Origin: Mycolicibacterium peregrinum
GTDB lineage: Bacteria > Actinomycetota > Actinomycetes > Mycobacteriales > Mycobacteriaceae
NCBI RefSeq assembly: GCF_002102345.1
Contig: NZ_LQPP01000025.1
Span: 124,001 to 188,000, forward strand
Reading direction: 5' to 3'
Length of the DNA: 64,000 bases
Of the stretch, positions 16,705 to 25,052 are shown one piece after another. The position numbers were made by a program, and so were the translations under genes. The first letter of the stretch is position 1, and each line of letters starts with the position of its first letter. The notes beneath the pieces are model-generated. The model saw only the letters and a program-made list of their open reading frames with translations, had not been told where the DNA came from and made no database searches.

Positions 16705-18909
16705 ATGGCCGACGCCGAAACTCACCCCCCGATTGGTGAAGCACAAACCGAACCCGCCGAAAGCGGCTGTCCGATGGTCATCAAGCCCCCCGTCGAGGGC
16801 GGCAGCAACCGCGACTGGTGGCCCAACGCGGTCAATCTGAAGATCCTTCAGAAGAACCCGCCTGCCATCGACCCGTCGGACGAGGGCTACGACTACCGCG
16901 AGGCCGTCAAGTCCCTCGATGTCGAGGCCTTCCAGCGCGATTTCGATGAGCTGCTGACCAATTCGCAGGACTGGTGGCCCGCCGACTTCGGGCACTACGG
17001 TCCGCTGTTCGTCCGCATGTCCTGGCACGCCGCGGGTACCTACCGCGTCGAGGACGGCCGCGGTGGCGGCGGGCGCGGCATGCAGCGCTTCGCCCCGCTG
17101 AACAGCTGGCCCGACAACGTCAGCCTGGACAAGGCCCGCCGCCTGCTGTGGCCGCTGAAGAAGAAGTACGGCAAGCAGATCTCGTGGTCCGACCTGATCG
17201 TCTACGCCGGCAACCGGGCGATGGAGCACATGGGCTTCAAGACCGCGGGCTTCGCCTTCGGCCGCCCGGACTTCTGGGAGCCCGAGGAGGACATCTACTG
17301 GGGCGCCGAGCACGAGTGGCTGGGCTCGCAGGAACGCTACGCCGGTGCCGACGGTGACCGCACGAAGCTGGAGAACCCGCTGGGTGCCAGCCACATGGGT
17401 TTGATCTACGTCAACCCCGAAGGGCCCGAAGGTAATCCGGATTACCTGGCCGCCGCCATCGACATCCGTGAGACGTTCGGCCGGATGGCGATGAACGACA
17501 TCGAGACCGCTGCGCTGATCGTCGGTGGCCACACCTTCGGCAAGACCCACGGTGCCACCGACATCGAGAACGGTGTCGAGCCCGAGGCCGCCCCGCTGGA
17601 GCAGATGGGCCTGGGCTGGGCCAACCCCGGCGTCGGCAACGACACCGTCAGCAGCGGCCTCGAGGTCACCTGGACGCACACCCCCACCAAGTGGGACAAC
17701 AGCTTCCTGGAGATCCTCTACAGCAACGAGTGGGAGCTGACCAAGAGCCCCGCGGGCGCCAACCAGTGGAAGCCCAAGGATGGCGGCTGGGCCAATTCGG
17801 TGCCGATGGCGCAGGGCACCGGCAAGACCCACCCGTCGATGCTGACCACCGACCTGTCGATGCGGTTCGACCCGATCTACGGCGAGATCACCCGCCGCTG
17901 GCTGGACCACCCCGAGGAGCTGGCCGAGGAGTACGCCAAGGCCTGGTTCAAGCTGATCCACCGCGACATGGGTCCGGTCACCCGCTACCTCGGTCCGCTG
18001 GTGCCCAAGCAGACCTGGCTCTGGCAGGACATCATCCCGGCCGGTAAGCAGCTGTCCGACGCCGATGTCGCCACCCTCAAGTCGGCGATCGCGGATTCGG
18101 GTCTGACCACCCAGCAGCTGATCGACACCGCGTGGAAGGCGGCGGCCTCGTACCGCTCCAGCGACATGCGTGGCGGCGCCAACGGCGGCCGGATCCGGCT
18201 GCAGCCGCAGCTCGGCTGGGAGGTCAACGAGCCCGAGGAGCTGGCTCCGGTGATCGCCAAGCTCGAGGAGATCCAGGCCGCTTCGGACACTGGCGTGTCC
18301 TTCGCCGACCTGGTCGTCCTCGGCGGTGTCGTCGGTCTCGAAAAGGCAATCAAGGACGCCGGTTTCGACGTCGCGGTGCCGTTCACCTCGGGTCGCGGCG
18401 ACGCTTCGCAGGAGCAGACGGACGTCGACTCGTTCGCCTACCTGGAACCCAAGGGCGACGGCTTCCGCAACTTCGTGGCCAAGGGCGACAGCCTGCCTGC
18501 CGAGTACCGCCTGATCGACCGCGCCAACCTGCTCGGCCTCTCGGCTCCCGAGATGACCGTGCTGATCGGCGGCCTGCGCGTGCTTGGCGCCAACCACGGT
18601 GGCTCGGATGTCGGTGTCTTGACGGACAAGAAGGGTCAGCTGACCAACGACTACTTCGTCAACCTCACCGACATGGGTACCAAGTGGGCACCGGCTCCGG
18701 CCGATGACGGTACCTACGTCGGCACCGACCGCGCCAGCGGCTCCCCGAAGTGGACCGCCAGCCGGGTCGACCTGCTGTTCGGCTCGAACTCGCAGCTGCG
18801 GGCGCTGGCCGAGGTCTACGCCGAGGACGATTCCAAGGAGAAGTTCGTCAAGGACTTCGTCGCGGCCTGGACCAAGGTGATGGACAACGACCGGTTCGAT
18901 CTGGCCTGA
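16705..18909 (+). CDS. katG: Catalase-peroxidase KatG
   Basis: 734 residues: an N-terminal haem domain and a C-terminal duplicated domain. Distal Arg104, Trp107 and His108 ([13 protein letters not shown]), Tyr235 and Met261 of the Met-Tyr-Trp adduct, and proximal His276 ([10 protein letters not shown]) are all visible. Ser317 in VSSGLE corresponds to Ser315 of the M. tuberculosis enzyme, the site of common isoniazid-resistance changes, and is unchanged. It destroys peroxide and activates isoniazid. GGAAAGGA precedes the ATG. It is co-transcribed with furA and followed by a strong terminator. Confidence 0.98.
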   Translation: MADAETHPPIGEAQTEPAESGCPMVIKPPVEGGSNRDWWPNAVNLKILQKNPPAIDPSDEGYDYREAVKSLDVEAFQRDFDELLTNSQDWWPADFGHYGPLFVRMSWHAAGTYRVEDGRGGGGRGMQRFAPLNSWPDNVSLDKARRLLWPLKKKYGKQISWSDLIVYAGNRAMEHMGFKTAGFAFGRPDFWEPEEDIYWGAEHEWLGSQERYAGADGDRTKLENPLGASHMGLIYVNPEGPEGNPDYLAAAIDIRETFGRMAMNDIETAALIVGGHTFGKTHGATDIENGVEPEAAPLEQMGLGWANPGVGNDTVSSGLEVTWTHTPTKWDNSFLEILYSNEWELTKSPAGANQWKPKDGGWANSVPMAQGTGKTHPSMLTTDLSMRFDPIYGEITRRWLDHPEELAEEYAKAWFKLIHRDMGPVTRYLGPLVPKQTWLWQDIIPAGKQLSDADVATLKSAIADSGLTTQQLIDTAWKAAASYRSSDMRGGANGGRIRLQPQLGWEVNEPEELAPVIAKLEEIQAASDTGVSFADLVVLGGVVGLEKAIKDAGFDVAVPFTSGRGDASQEQTDVDSFAYLEPKGDGFRNFVAKGDSLPAEYRLIDRANLLGLSAPEMTVLIGGLRVLGANHGGSDVGVLTDKKGQLTNDYFVNLTDMGTKWAPAPADDGTYVGTDRASGSPKWTASRVDLLFGSNSQLRALAEVYAEDDSKEKFVKDFVAAWTKVMDNDRFDLA

Positions 18910-18930
18910 TCGTCTGACCGATAGGTAACG

Positions 18931-18965
18931 CAACACCCCGCGAGCGTGAAGCTCGCGGGGTGTTG
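18931..18965. terminator. Strong terminator after katG (probably bidirectional)
   Basis: A perfect 15-bp stem (CAACACCCCGCGAGC / GCTCGCGGGGTGTTG) with a 5-nt loop is followed by TTGTC. It lies between katG and the convergent TetR gene, 21 nt past the katG stop codon, so it can serve both. Confidence 0.9.
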
Positions 18966-18970
18966 TTGTC

Positions 18971-19597
18971 TCACTGGCCTTTTGCGCGCATGGCCCGATA
19001 GGCCGCCTTACCGAACGTCTCGGCGACCAACTCGGCATCGCCATCGTCGTCGAGCATCTTCCGGACGGCCGCCTCGCAGATCGCCAGGAACACCTCGACC
19101 AGCATCGGCAGCGTGACATCGACATCGGCGACCTGCCACCGTTGCAGCAGTGGCCGCATCGCCGTGGCGAGCTGACCGCGGATCCGCTCCCGGCCGGCGA
19201 CGATCGCCGCGGTGAGCACCGGATCGGGATCGGCCGCGAAGATGATGCGCCACGAGGCCGGGCGCTCACGGACCGTGCTGTGCAGCGCGTGGAATCCATC
19301 GACGAACAGTTGCTCGATCGATCCGGTGCGCTCGGGTGGCAACAGTTCGAGCAGGCTGGCCAGCACCGCGTCGGTTTCCCGATCCAGCAGTGCGGCAAGC
19401 ACTTCGCCGCGGCCGGGGTAACAGGCGTAGACCACCGGCCGGGTGACGCCCAGACGTCGCGCGATGGTCCCCATCGTCACGTCGGCCAGGCCCTGGTGCG
19501 CGGCGATCTCCAACGCGGTGTCGAGCACCTGCGGCCGACGGCGGTCCGGGCCCAGGTGTTCGGCGCGACCCCGGTTGGCCAGTGCGGCATCTTCCAT
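18971..19597 (-). CDS. TetR-family regulator paired with a DUF2236 oxygenase
   Basis: 208 residues. The N-terminal helix-turn-helix is MGTIARRLGVTRPVVYACYP (the family's usual YYHF replaced by YACY), followed by an all-helical ligand domain. The ATG at 19597 lies 1 nt after the DUF2236 stop codon, so the two genes form one transcript. The paired palindromes upstream of that operon are its most likely operator, giving a negative feedback loop (inference). It belongs to the block separating dprE1 from dprE2. The ligand is unknown. Confidence 0.87.
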   Translation of the reverse strand: MEDAALANRGRAEHLGPDRRRPQVLDTALEIAAHQGLADVTMGTIARRLGVTRPVVYACYPGRGEVLAALLDRETDAVLASLLELLPPERTGSIEQLFVDGFHALHSTVRERPASWRIIFAADPDPVLTAAIVAGRERIRGQLATAMRPLLQRWQVADVDVTLPMLVEVFLAICEAAVRKMLDDDGDAELVAETFGKAAYRAMRAKGQ

Positions 19598-19598
19598 G

Positions 19599-20669
19599 TC
19601 AACCGATGGTGCCAAGGATCGGCTGCGATTCCACAATTCCCTCGTCACTCGGCGCGCGGCCCTCGCCGAACACGCGGACCGCCTGCCTGTCGCGAAGCGC
19701 GAAGTGAGCCTGACTCGGTGCGTCGTAACCGAAGCGGCGCTGAGCCTCTCGCGGCGTCGTCGTCACGGGGTCCTTCGGCGGGACGGACAGCAGGACCCGG
19801 GCACCGATGGGCAAGGTCGCCGGCGAGAGCAACCGCAGCAGGATCAGCTCGAGCCGGGTACTCATCGCGACCACCCGGAACCCGATTCGCAGCGGCAGCA
19901 CGGCCAGCGCGTCGAGAACTCGGGAAGTGCTGAGCCCGGCCATTTCCCGCATCCAGCGCGGCATCGTCGCCAGGGTGCCGCGGCGCAGGAAGGCGGTGAT
20001 GACCGTGGTACCGGGGCGCAGCAGCAGCGGCATCTTGGGCAGCATGACCTCCGCACCGAGCAGGTGATGCATGGCCTGGCGGGCGATGTCCGAGCCGATC
20101 AACTGGGGCCGCATCTGCTCGAAGTACTCCCGGATGCCCTCGCGGGTCAGAGGAACGTCGGAGGGATCGCAGGTCTGCAGTTCGGCTGCGACCGCGCATT
20201 CCCGCCAGTACTGCAACTCCTCCTCGGGTGACAGCGGGCCGGGGCCGTACTTCTCGTAGGCCACCAGGATCGAATGCCAGGCGGTCAGGTGGATCCACAA
20301 CTGCGAACCGGGATCGTTGGCGTCATACGTCTTTCCGGTGACGGGGTCGGTGCCGATGGCCTTGGAGTGGATCTTGACCAGGACATCGGCGGCCTTCGTG
20401 GTCGATCGACTGTCGTCGAACGCCACCATGGCGAAGTACCGCAGCGTGCGGTCATAGCGGGTGCGCGGCCGCGCGTAGATCTCATGGGTTTTGTCGACCG
20501 CGGCGACCAGTGCGGGGTCGAGTTCCTCGATGACGACGGCCCGCTGGAACCCGATCGAGAGCGAGGTGGGATAACTCCACACCTTCCAGGTCACCGAATC
20601 GGGGCCGAAGAATCCGTAGTCCTCCCCCGGTTCGGTGTCGGGCAGTGTCAGCCAGTCGCGGATCGTCAT
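19599..20669 (-). CDS. DUF2236 (MpaB/Lcp-like) oxygenase-family protein
   Basis: About 356 residues. Features are DYGFFGPDSVTWKVWSYPTS near the N terminus, RTLRYFAMVAFDD, LWIHLTAWHSILVAYEKYG and a helical C-terminal half. DUF2236 is shared with the latex-clearing protein Lcp and fungal MpaB, haem-type oxygenases cleaving isoprenoid chains; mycobacteria have many uncharacterised members. I chose the ATG at 20669 because GGGGGAG precedes it closely; the ATG at 20681 is possible. It is first in a two-gene operon with the TetR at 18971-19597. The family is reasonably sure; the substrate (perhaps a lipid or polyprenyl chain) is speculation. Confidence 0.83.
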   Translation of the reverse strand: MTIRDWLTLPDTEPGEDYGFFGPDSVTWKVWSYPTSLSIGFQRAVVIEELDPALVAAVDKTHEIYARPRTRYDRTLRYFAMVAFDDSRSTTKAADVLVKIHSKAIGTDPVTGKTYDANDPGSQLWIHLTAWHSILVAYEKYGPGPLSPEEELQYWRECAVAAELQTCDPSDVPLTREGIREYFEQMRPQLIGSDIARQAMHHLLGAEVMLPKMPLLLRPGTTVITAFLRRGTLATMPRWMREMAGLSTSRVLDALAVLPLRIGFRVVAMSTRLELILLRLLSPATLPIGARVLLSVPPKDPVTTTPREAQRRFGYDAPSQAHFALRDRQAVRVFGEGRAPSDEGIVESQPILGTIG

Positions 20670-20680
20670 GATCTCCCCCA

Positions 20681-20721
20681 TTTCCTACACGGTGTAGAAA
20701 AAAGCTACGTCGTGTAGGAAA
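20681..20721. promoter_or_regulatory. Doubled palindromic operator upstream of the DUF2236-TetR operon
   Basis: Site 1, CTACAC-G-GTGTAG (20685-20697), is a perfect palindrome. Site 2, CTACGT-C-GTGTAG (20705-20717), differs at three bases. The centres are 20 bp apart, two helical turns. The outer arms TTTCCTACAC (20681-20690) and GTGTAGGAAA (20712-20721) are themselves a perfect 10-bp inverted repeat. A minus-strand TAGCTT (20702-20707) is a plausible -10, so both sites would block initiation. Confidence 0.75.
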
Positions 20722-20777
20722 TGCGGTCAAGACCCCGTCGCCCGAATTTTCCGACGGAGATCGACCCGGCTCGGAGG

Positions 20778-21341
20778 TCAGATCGCGGTGACGGCTTTGA
20801 GCTCGGCGAACGCCGCGTCGATCACATCAGCCAGTTCGGCGCCATCGGTTGCCGAGATCCATTGCCCGAAGGCCACTTTGAATACCGCGATGCCGGCCTG
20901 TGCAGCCAGGCTCGCAGCGGGCTCGGCAACGCCACGGGCCCGCAGGGCCTCGGCCGTGGTGGTGGCCAGCGCAGCGAGCTTGGCGAGCTCACGCTCCTGC
21001 AGGCCCGGGTTGGCGTCGATGACAGCCTGCCGCCGGCGGGCGTGGTCCCGCCGTTCGACGAAGATCGCCGTCACCGCTCCCAGACCCGCCCTGACCATTT
21101 CCAGCGCGGAGGCCGACTCCGGCGCGTCCGCGATCGCACCCACGAGGGTGTCGCTCAGCAGGTGCTCACCCCAGAACAGGACCTCGCGCTTGTCGGCGAA
21201 ATGACGAAAGTAGGTGCGCTCGGTAAGCCCGGCCCGCGCTGCGATCTCGGCGACGGCGGTCTGCTCGAAGCCCTGCTCCCCGAAGAGCTCGAGGGCAGCC
21301 TCTTCCAGCCGCCCACGGGCATTGGGTTCCCATCGCGCCAT
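20778..21341 (-). CDS. TetR-family regulator divergent from an NAD-epimerase gene
   Basis: 187 residues. The helix-turn-helix is TAVAEIAARAGLTERTYFRHFADK; the C-terminal helical domain ends ELADVIDAAFAELKAV. The ATG at 21341 is 6 nt after TAGAAT (21348-21353), so it is leaderless. Two long near-palindromes lie in the 83-bp gap to the epimerase gene, the expected arrangement for a TetR repressing itself and its neighbour. It is part of the dprE1/dprE2 insertion block. Confidence 0.9.
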   Translation of the reverse strand: MARWEPNARGRLEEAALELFGEQGFEQTAVAEIAARAGLTERTYFRHFADKREVLFWGEHLLSDTLVGAIADAPESASALEMVRAGLGAVTAIFVERRDHARRRQAVIDANPGLQERELAKLAALATTTAEALRARGVAEPAASLAAQAGIAVFKVAFGQWISATDGAELADVIDAAFAELKAVTAI

Positions 21342-21356
21342 CCGGAGATTCTATGT

Positions 21357-21409
21357 GATGACAGTTGCTGACATCGTGCGTATCGTTGCCGATGACAGCA
21401 ACTGACATC
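21357..21409. promoter_or_regulatory. Two near-palindromic TetR operators between divergent genes
   Basis: Site A at 21357-21375 and site B at 21391-21409 are each 19 bp and share GATGACAG-N3-CTGACATC. Each is a near palindrome (8-bp arms with one mismatch pair), and the copies differ only in the central bases (TTG against CAA). Centres are 34 bp apart. Site A is 4 bp upstream of the TetR -10; site B is 15 bp before the epimerase start. Confidence 0.78.
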
Positions 21410-21424
21410 ACTGTGGAGGTCCCC

Positions 21425-22303
21425 ATGCGGATATTCGTCACCGGCGCATCCGGCTTCATCGGCTCGGCCGTCGTACCCGAGCTCATCGGGGCCGGGCATC
21501 AGGTCCTCGGTCTGGCCCGCTCCGACGCGTCGGCAGCAGCACTGCGAACCGCCGGCGCCGAAGTCCATCGCGGCGACCTCGACGACCCGGGCAGCCTGCG
21601 GTCAGGCGCGCAGGGAGCCGACGGCGTCATCCACCTGGCCTTCGTGCACGACTTCAACGAGTTCGCCGCCGCGAGCGAGATCGACCGCCGCGCGATCGAG
21701 GCACTCGGCGAGACACTCGCCGGGTCGGACCGCCCGCTGGTCGTGGCATCCGGCACCACCGGCATCCGGTTGGGAGAGGTCTCCACCGAGGACGACGCAG
21801 TGACGCCCGGCTTACCGCGGGTCTCCGAGGCGACGGCATTGGCGTTCGCCGACCGCGGCGTGCGCTCTTCGGTGGTGCGGCTGCCACCCTCGGTGCACGG
21901 GCCGGGCGATCACGGATTCGTCCCGCAGCTCATCGAGATCGCCCGGGCACGCGGTGAATCGGGCTACCCCGGTGACGGCTCCAACCGCTGGCCGGCCGTG
22001 CACCGACTCGACGCCGCGCGACTGTTCCGGCTGGCCGTCGAATCGGCGCCCGCCGGCTCGCGACTTCATGCCGTCGCCGAGGAGGGCATGCCGGTCCGCG
22101 ACATCGCCGGCATCATCGCCAGACAACTGCAACTGCCCGTCACCCGCATCGCCCCAGACGCCGTGCCGGAGCACTTCGGCTGGATCGGCACGATCTTCTC
22201 GCTCGACGTCCCCGCATCGAGCGCGCACACCAGGGAGCGGTTCGGTTGGACACCGACCGAGATCGGACTGCTCGACGACCTCGCGCTCGGCCACTACTTC
22301 TGA
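21425..22303 (+). CDS. NAD(P)-dependent epimerase/dehydratase (extended/atypical SDR)
   Basis: 292 residues. The N-terminal Rossmann motif is VTGASGFIGS, followed by RGDLDDPGSL and later GYPGDGSNRWPAVHRLDAAR, typical of the NAD-dependent epimerase family. The usual YxxxK site is not evident; residues around SEATALAFADRG take its place, so the catalysis may be atypical. GGAGG precedes the ATG at 21425. The gene is probably repressed by the divergent TetR. Although it sits next to the arabinose-donor genes, nothing in the sequence ties it to that pathway. Confidence 0.85.
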   Translation: MRIFVTGASGFIGSAVVPELIGAGHQVLGLARSDASAAALRTAGAEVHRGDLDDPGSLRSGAQGADGVIHLAFVHDFNEFAAASEIDRRAIEALGETLAGSDRPLVVASGTTGIRLGEVSTEDDAVTPGLPRVSEATALAFADRGVRSSVVRLPPSVHGPGDHGFVPQLIEIARARGESGYPGDGSNRWPAVHRLDAARLFRLAVESAPAGSRLHAVAEEGMPVRDIAGIIARQLQLPVTRIAPDAVPEHFGWIGTIFSLDVPASSAHTRERFGWTPTEIGLLDDLALGHYF

Positions 22304-22366
22304 GCCCCCATGGCCTGGCCTGGACGTTCGACCTCGCGGGACGGGACGCACGGTACCCTCGTCACG

Positions 22367-22414
22367 ATGTCCCACGAGGCTTGGAGCTGCGCTAGATGGT
22401 GTTCGACGCCGTAG
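22367..22414 (+). CDS. Possible leaderless upstream ORF overlapping the dprE2 start
   Basis: A 15-codon frame ([15 protein letters not shown]) begins 7 nt after TACCCT (22354-22359), a TANNNT hexamer, and ends 19 nt inside dprE2 in another frame. It contains the probable dprE2 Shine-Dalgarno GGAG (22383-22386) and two cysteine codons. Leaderless small ORFs, some Cys-rich and regulatory, are known to be common in mycobacteria. It could couple or attenuate dprE2 translation. Pattern only; no expression evidence. Confidence 0.35.
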   Translation: MSHEAWSCARWCSTP

Positions 22415-23160
22415 GTAACCCCCAGACGATTCTGCTGCTCGGCGGCACTTCAGAGATCGGGCTGGCGATCTGTGAGCGCTATCTGCGCGACGCGTCGGCC
22501 CGCATCGTGTTGGCTGCCCTGCCCGGTGATCCCGGCCGCGACGACGCGGTCGCTCAGCTGCGCAAGGCGGGCGCCAGCGCGGTCGAGGTCATCGACTTCG
22601 ATGCCATCGACACCGCCAGTCATCCCGACGTGATCGACAAGGCGTTCGCCTCTGGTGATGTCGATGTCGCGATCGTCGCGTTCGGCCTGCTCGGTGATGC
22701 CGAGGAGTTGTGGCAGAACCAGCGCAAGGCCGTGCAGATCGCCGAGATCAACTACACCGCCGCCGTCTCGGTCGGTGTCCTGGTCGGCGAGAAGATGCGG
22801 GCCCAGGGCTACGGCCAGATCATCGCGATGAGCTCGGCCGCCGGTGAGCGGGTGCGTCGCTCCAACTTCGTCTACGGCTCCACCAAAGCCGGGCTCGACG
22901 GGTTCTACCTCGGCCTCGGCGAGGCGCTGCGCGAATACGGCCCGCGGGTGCTGGTGATCCGGCCCGGGCAGGTCCGCACCCGGATGAGCGCCCACGTCAA
23001 AGAAGCCCCGCTGACCGTCGACAAGGAATACGTCGCCGAACTGGCCGTCACCGCGTCGGCCAAGGGCAAGGAGCTGGTCTGGGCGCCGGGCGCGTTCCGC
23101 TACGTGATGATGGTTTTGCGGCACATCCCGCGCTCCATCTTCCGCAAGCTCCCCATCTAA
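22396..23160 (+). CDS. dprE2: Decaprenylphosphoryl-2-keto-ribose reductase DprE2 (Rv3791)
   Basis: 254 residues, short-chain dehydrogenase. The cofactor motif is [13 protein letters not shown] and the active site is MSSAAGE followed by YGSTK (Tyr/Lys pair); also [12 protein letters not shown]. It reduces the DprE1 product to decaprenylphosphoryl-arabinose with NADH. GGAG lies 9 nt before the ATG. The stop codon TAA overlaps the aftA ATG by one base, so translation is coupled. Having lost adjacency to dprE1, it must be expressed from its own promoter, probably TACCCT at 22354-22359. Confidence 0.97.
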   Translation: MVFDAVGNPQTILLLGGTSEIGLAICERYLRDASARIVLAALPGDPGRDDAVAQLRKAGASAVEVIDFDAIDTASHPDVIDKAFASGDVDVAIVAFGLLGDAEELWQNQRKAVQIAEINYTAAVSVGVLVGEKMRAQGYGQIIAMSSAAGERVRRSNFVYGSTKAGLDGFYLGLGEALREYGPRVLVIRPGQVRTRMSAHVKEAPLTVDKEYVAELAVTASAKGKELVWAPGAFRYVMMVLRHIPRSIFRKLPI

Positions 23161-25052
23161 TGCAGGCCGGAGTGGCCGGTCCGGCCAGGGTGGCCGGACA
23201 CATGGTGATCGCCCTGATGCTCGCCTCGGCGGTGGCCGGGGTGTCGATCGCGGCGATCGCCCAGGTCCAATGGCCGGCCTACAACACGTCCAACCAACTG
23301 CACGCACTCACCACGGTGGGCCAGGTCGGCGCGCTGGCCGGAATCTTCGCCGCCGGTCTGATCTGGCGGCGCGGCCGGCGCACCCTGGCCCGGCTGGTCG
23401 GCCTGATCTTCCTGTCGGCGTTCTCGGTGGTCACCCTGGCGATGCCGCTGGGCGCCACCAAGCTGTACCTGTTCGGGGTCTCCGTCGACCAGCAGTTCCG
23501 CACCGAATACCTGACCCGGCTGGCCGATACCCCCGGCCTGCACGACATGACCTACTTCGGGTTGCCGCCCTATTACCCGGCCGGCTGGTTCTGGATGGGC
23601 GGACGCATCGCCGCGGCCACCGACACCCCGGCCTGGGAGATGTTCAAGCCGTGGTCCATCGTCTCGATCACCATCGCCGTCGCCCTGGCATTCGTGTTGT
23701 GGGCGGCCATGATTCGCTTCGAGTACGCGCTGATCGTCACCACCGCGAGCACCGCGGCGACGCTCGCCTACTCCTCGACCGAGCCCTACGCCGCGATCAT
23801 CACCGTGCTGCTGCCCCCGGTGTTCGTGCTCGCGTGGTCGGGTCTGCGGGGCCGCACGCGCAACGGCGGCTGGGCCGCCGTCATCGGCGTCGGGATCTTC
23901 CTCGGCTTCGCCGCCCTCTTCTACACGCTGCTGCTGGCCTACTGCGCATTCGCCCTGGCCCTGATGGCGCTGGTGCTGGCCGTCGCCCGCCGCAGCATCG
24001 ACCCATTGCTGCGCCTGACGGTCATCGCCGTGATCGCCGGGGCCATCGCACTGATCACCTGGGCCCCGTACCTACTGGCGTCGTTGCGCGGTGAACCCGC
24101 CGAGAAGGGCACCGCCCAGCACTACCTGCCCGACGCCGGCGCCCAGCTGACCTTCCCCATGCTGAGCTTCACCCTGCTCGGCGCGCTCTGCATGCTCGGC
24201 ACGGTGTGGCTGGTGGTCCGCGCCCGCAGCTCGACCCGGGCCGGAGCCCTGGCCATCGCGGTGCTCGCCGTCTACGCCTGGTCCCTGCTGTCGATGCTGA
24301 CCACCCTGGCCGGCACCACCCTGCTGTCCTTCCGGCTTCAGCCCGCCCTGACCGTCCTGCTCACCACCGCAGGGGCATTCGGATTCATCGAAGCGACGCA
24401 GGGCCTGGCCCGTCTCGCAGCGAGGCGGTATCAGCCGGAAACCGCGCGGCGGGTGGTCGCCGCGGCGACTGCCATCGGCGCGATCGGCGCCGTCACTTTC
24501 AGCCAGGACATCCCCGATGTGCTGCGCCCCGACATCAACGTGGCCTACACCGACACCGACGGCACCGGACTGCGGGCCGACCGCCGGGCACCGGGGGCCG
24601 AACGCTACTACCGCGAGATCGACGCCAAGATCGCCGAGGTCACCGGGGTGCCGCGCAACCAGACCGTGGTGCTGACCGCCGACTACAGCTTCCTGTCGTT
24701 CTACCCCTACTACGGGTTCCAGGGCCTGACGTCGCACTACGCGAACCCGCTGGCCGAATTCGACAAGCGCGCCAAGGCCATCGAGGGCTGGGCCACGATG
24801 GGCAATCCCGACCAGTTCGTGAAGGCGCTCGACGAGATGCCGTGGAAGGCGCCCACCGTGTTCCTCATGCGCCACGGCGCGAACGACACCTACACGCTGC
24901 GCCTGGCCTCCGACGTCTACCCCAATCAGCCGAACGTGCGCCGCTACCACGTGGCGCTCGACGCGGCCCTGTTCAAAGATCCACGTTTCGAGGTGACCGA
25001 CATCGGCCCATTTGTCCTGGCGATCAGAAAGCCAACCCCCGATGGCCATTAG
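23160..25052 (+). CDS. aftA: Galactan 5-O-arabinofuranosyltransferase AftA (Rv3792)
   Basis: 630 residues, GT85, GT-C fold. About 11-13 membrane helices fill residues 15-440; a C-terminal periplasmic domain contains [20 protein letters not shown]. It adds the first Araf residue to the galactan chain using decaprenylphosphoryl-arabinose. It starts on the ATG overlapping the dprE2 stop by one base and overlaps embC by 11 nt, so dprE2-aftA-embC form one coupled operon. Confidence 0.95.
   Translation: MQAGVAGPARVAGHMVIALMLASAVAGVSIAAIAQVQWPAYNTSNQLHALTTVGQVGALAGIFAAGLIWRRGRRTLARLVGLIFLSAFSVVTLAMPLGATKLYLFGVSVDQQFRTEYLTRLADTPGLHDMTYFGLPPYYPAGWFWMGGRIAAATDTPAWEMFKPWSIVSITIAVALAFVLWAAMIRFEYALIVTTASTAATLAYSSTEPYAAIITVLLPPVFVLAWSGLRGRTRNGGWAAVIGVGIFLGFAALFYTLLLAYCAFALALMALVLAVARRSIDPLLRLTVIAVIAGAIALITWAPYLLASLRGEPAEKGTAQHYLPDAGAQLTFPMLSFTLLGALCMLGTVWLVVRARSSTRAGALAIAVLAVYAWSLLSMLTTLAGTTLLSFRLQPALTVLLTTAGAFGFIEATQGLARLAARRYQPETARRVVAAATAIGAIGAVTFSQDIPDVLRPDINVAYTDTDGTGLRADRRAPGAERYYREIDAKIAEVTGVPRNQTVVLTADYSFLSFYPYYGFQGLTSHYANPLAEFDKRAKAIEGWATMGNPDQFVKALDEMPWKAPTVFLMRHGANDTYTLRLASDVYPNQPNVRRYHVALDAALFKDPRFEVTDIGPFVLAIRKPTPDGH

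Noticed and set aside
16675..19398. A 907-codon open frame on the minus strand opposite katG
   Set aside because: katG is certain on the plus strand. In high-GC DNA the antisense of a real gene often stays open, and the translation is low-complexity (Gly/Val/Leu/Asp/Arg) with no family motif.
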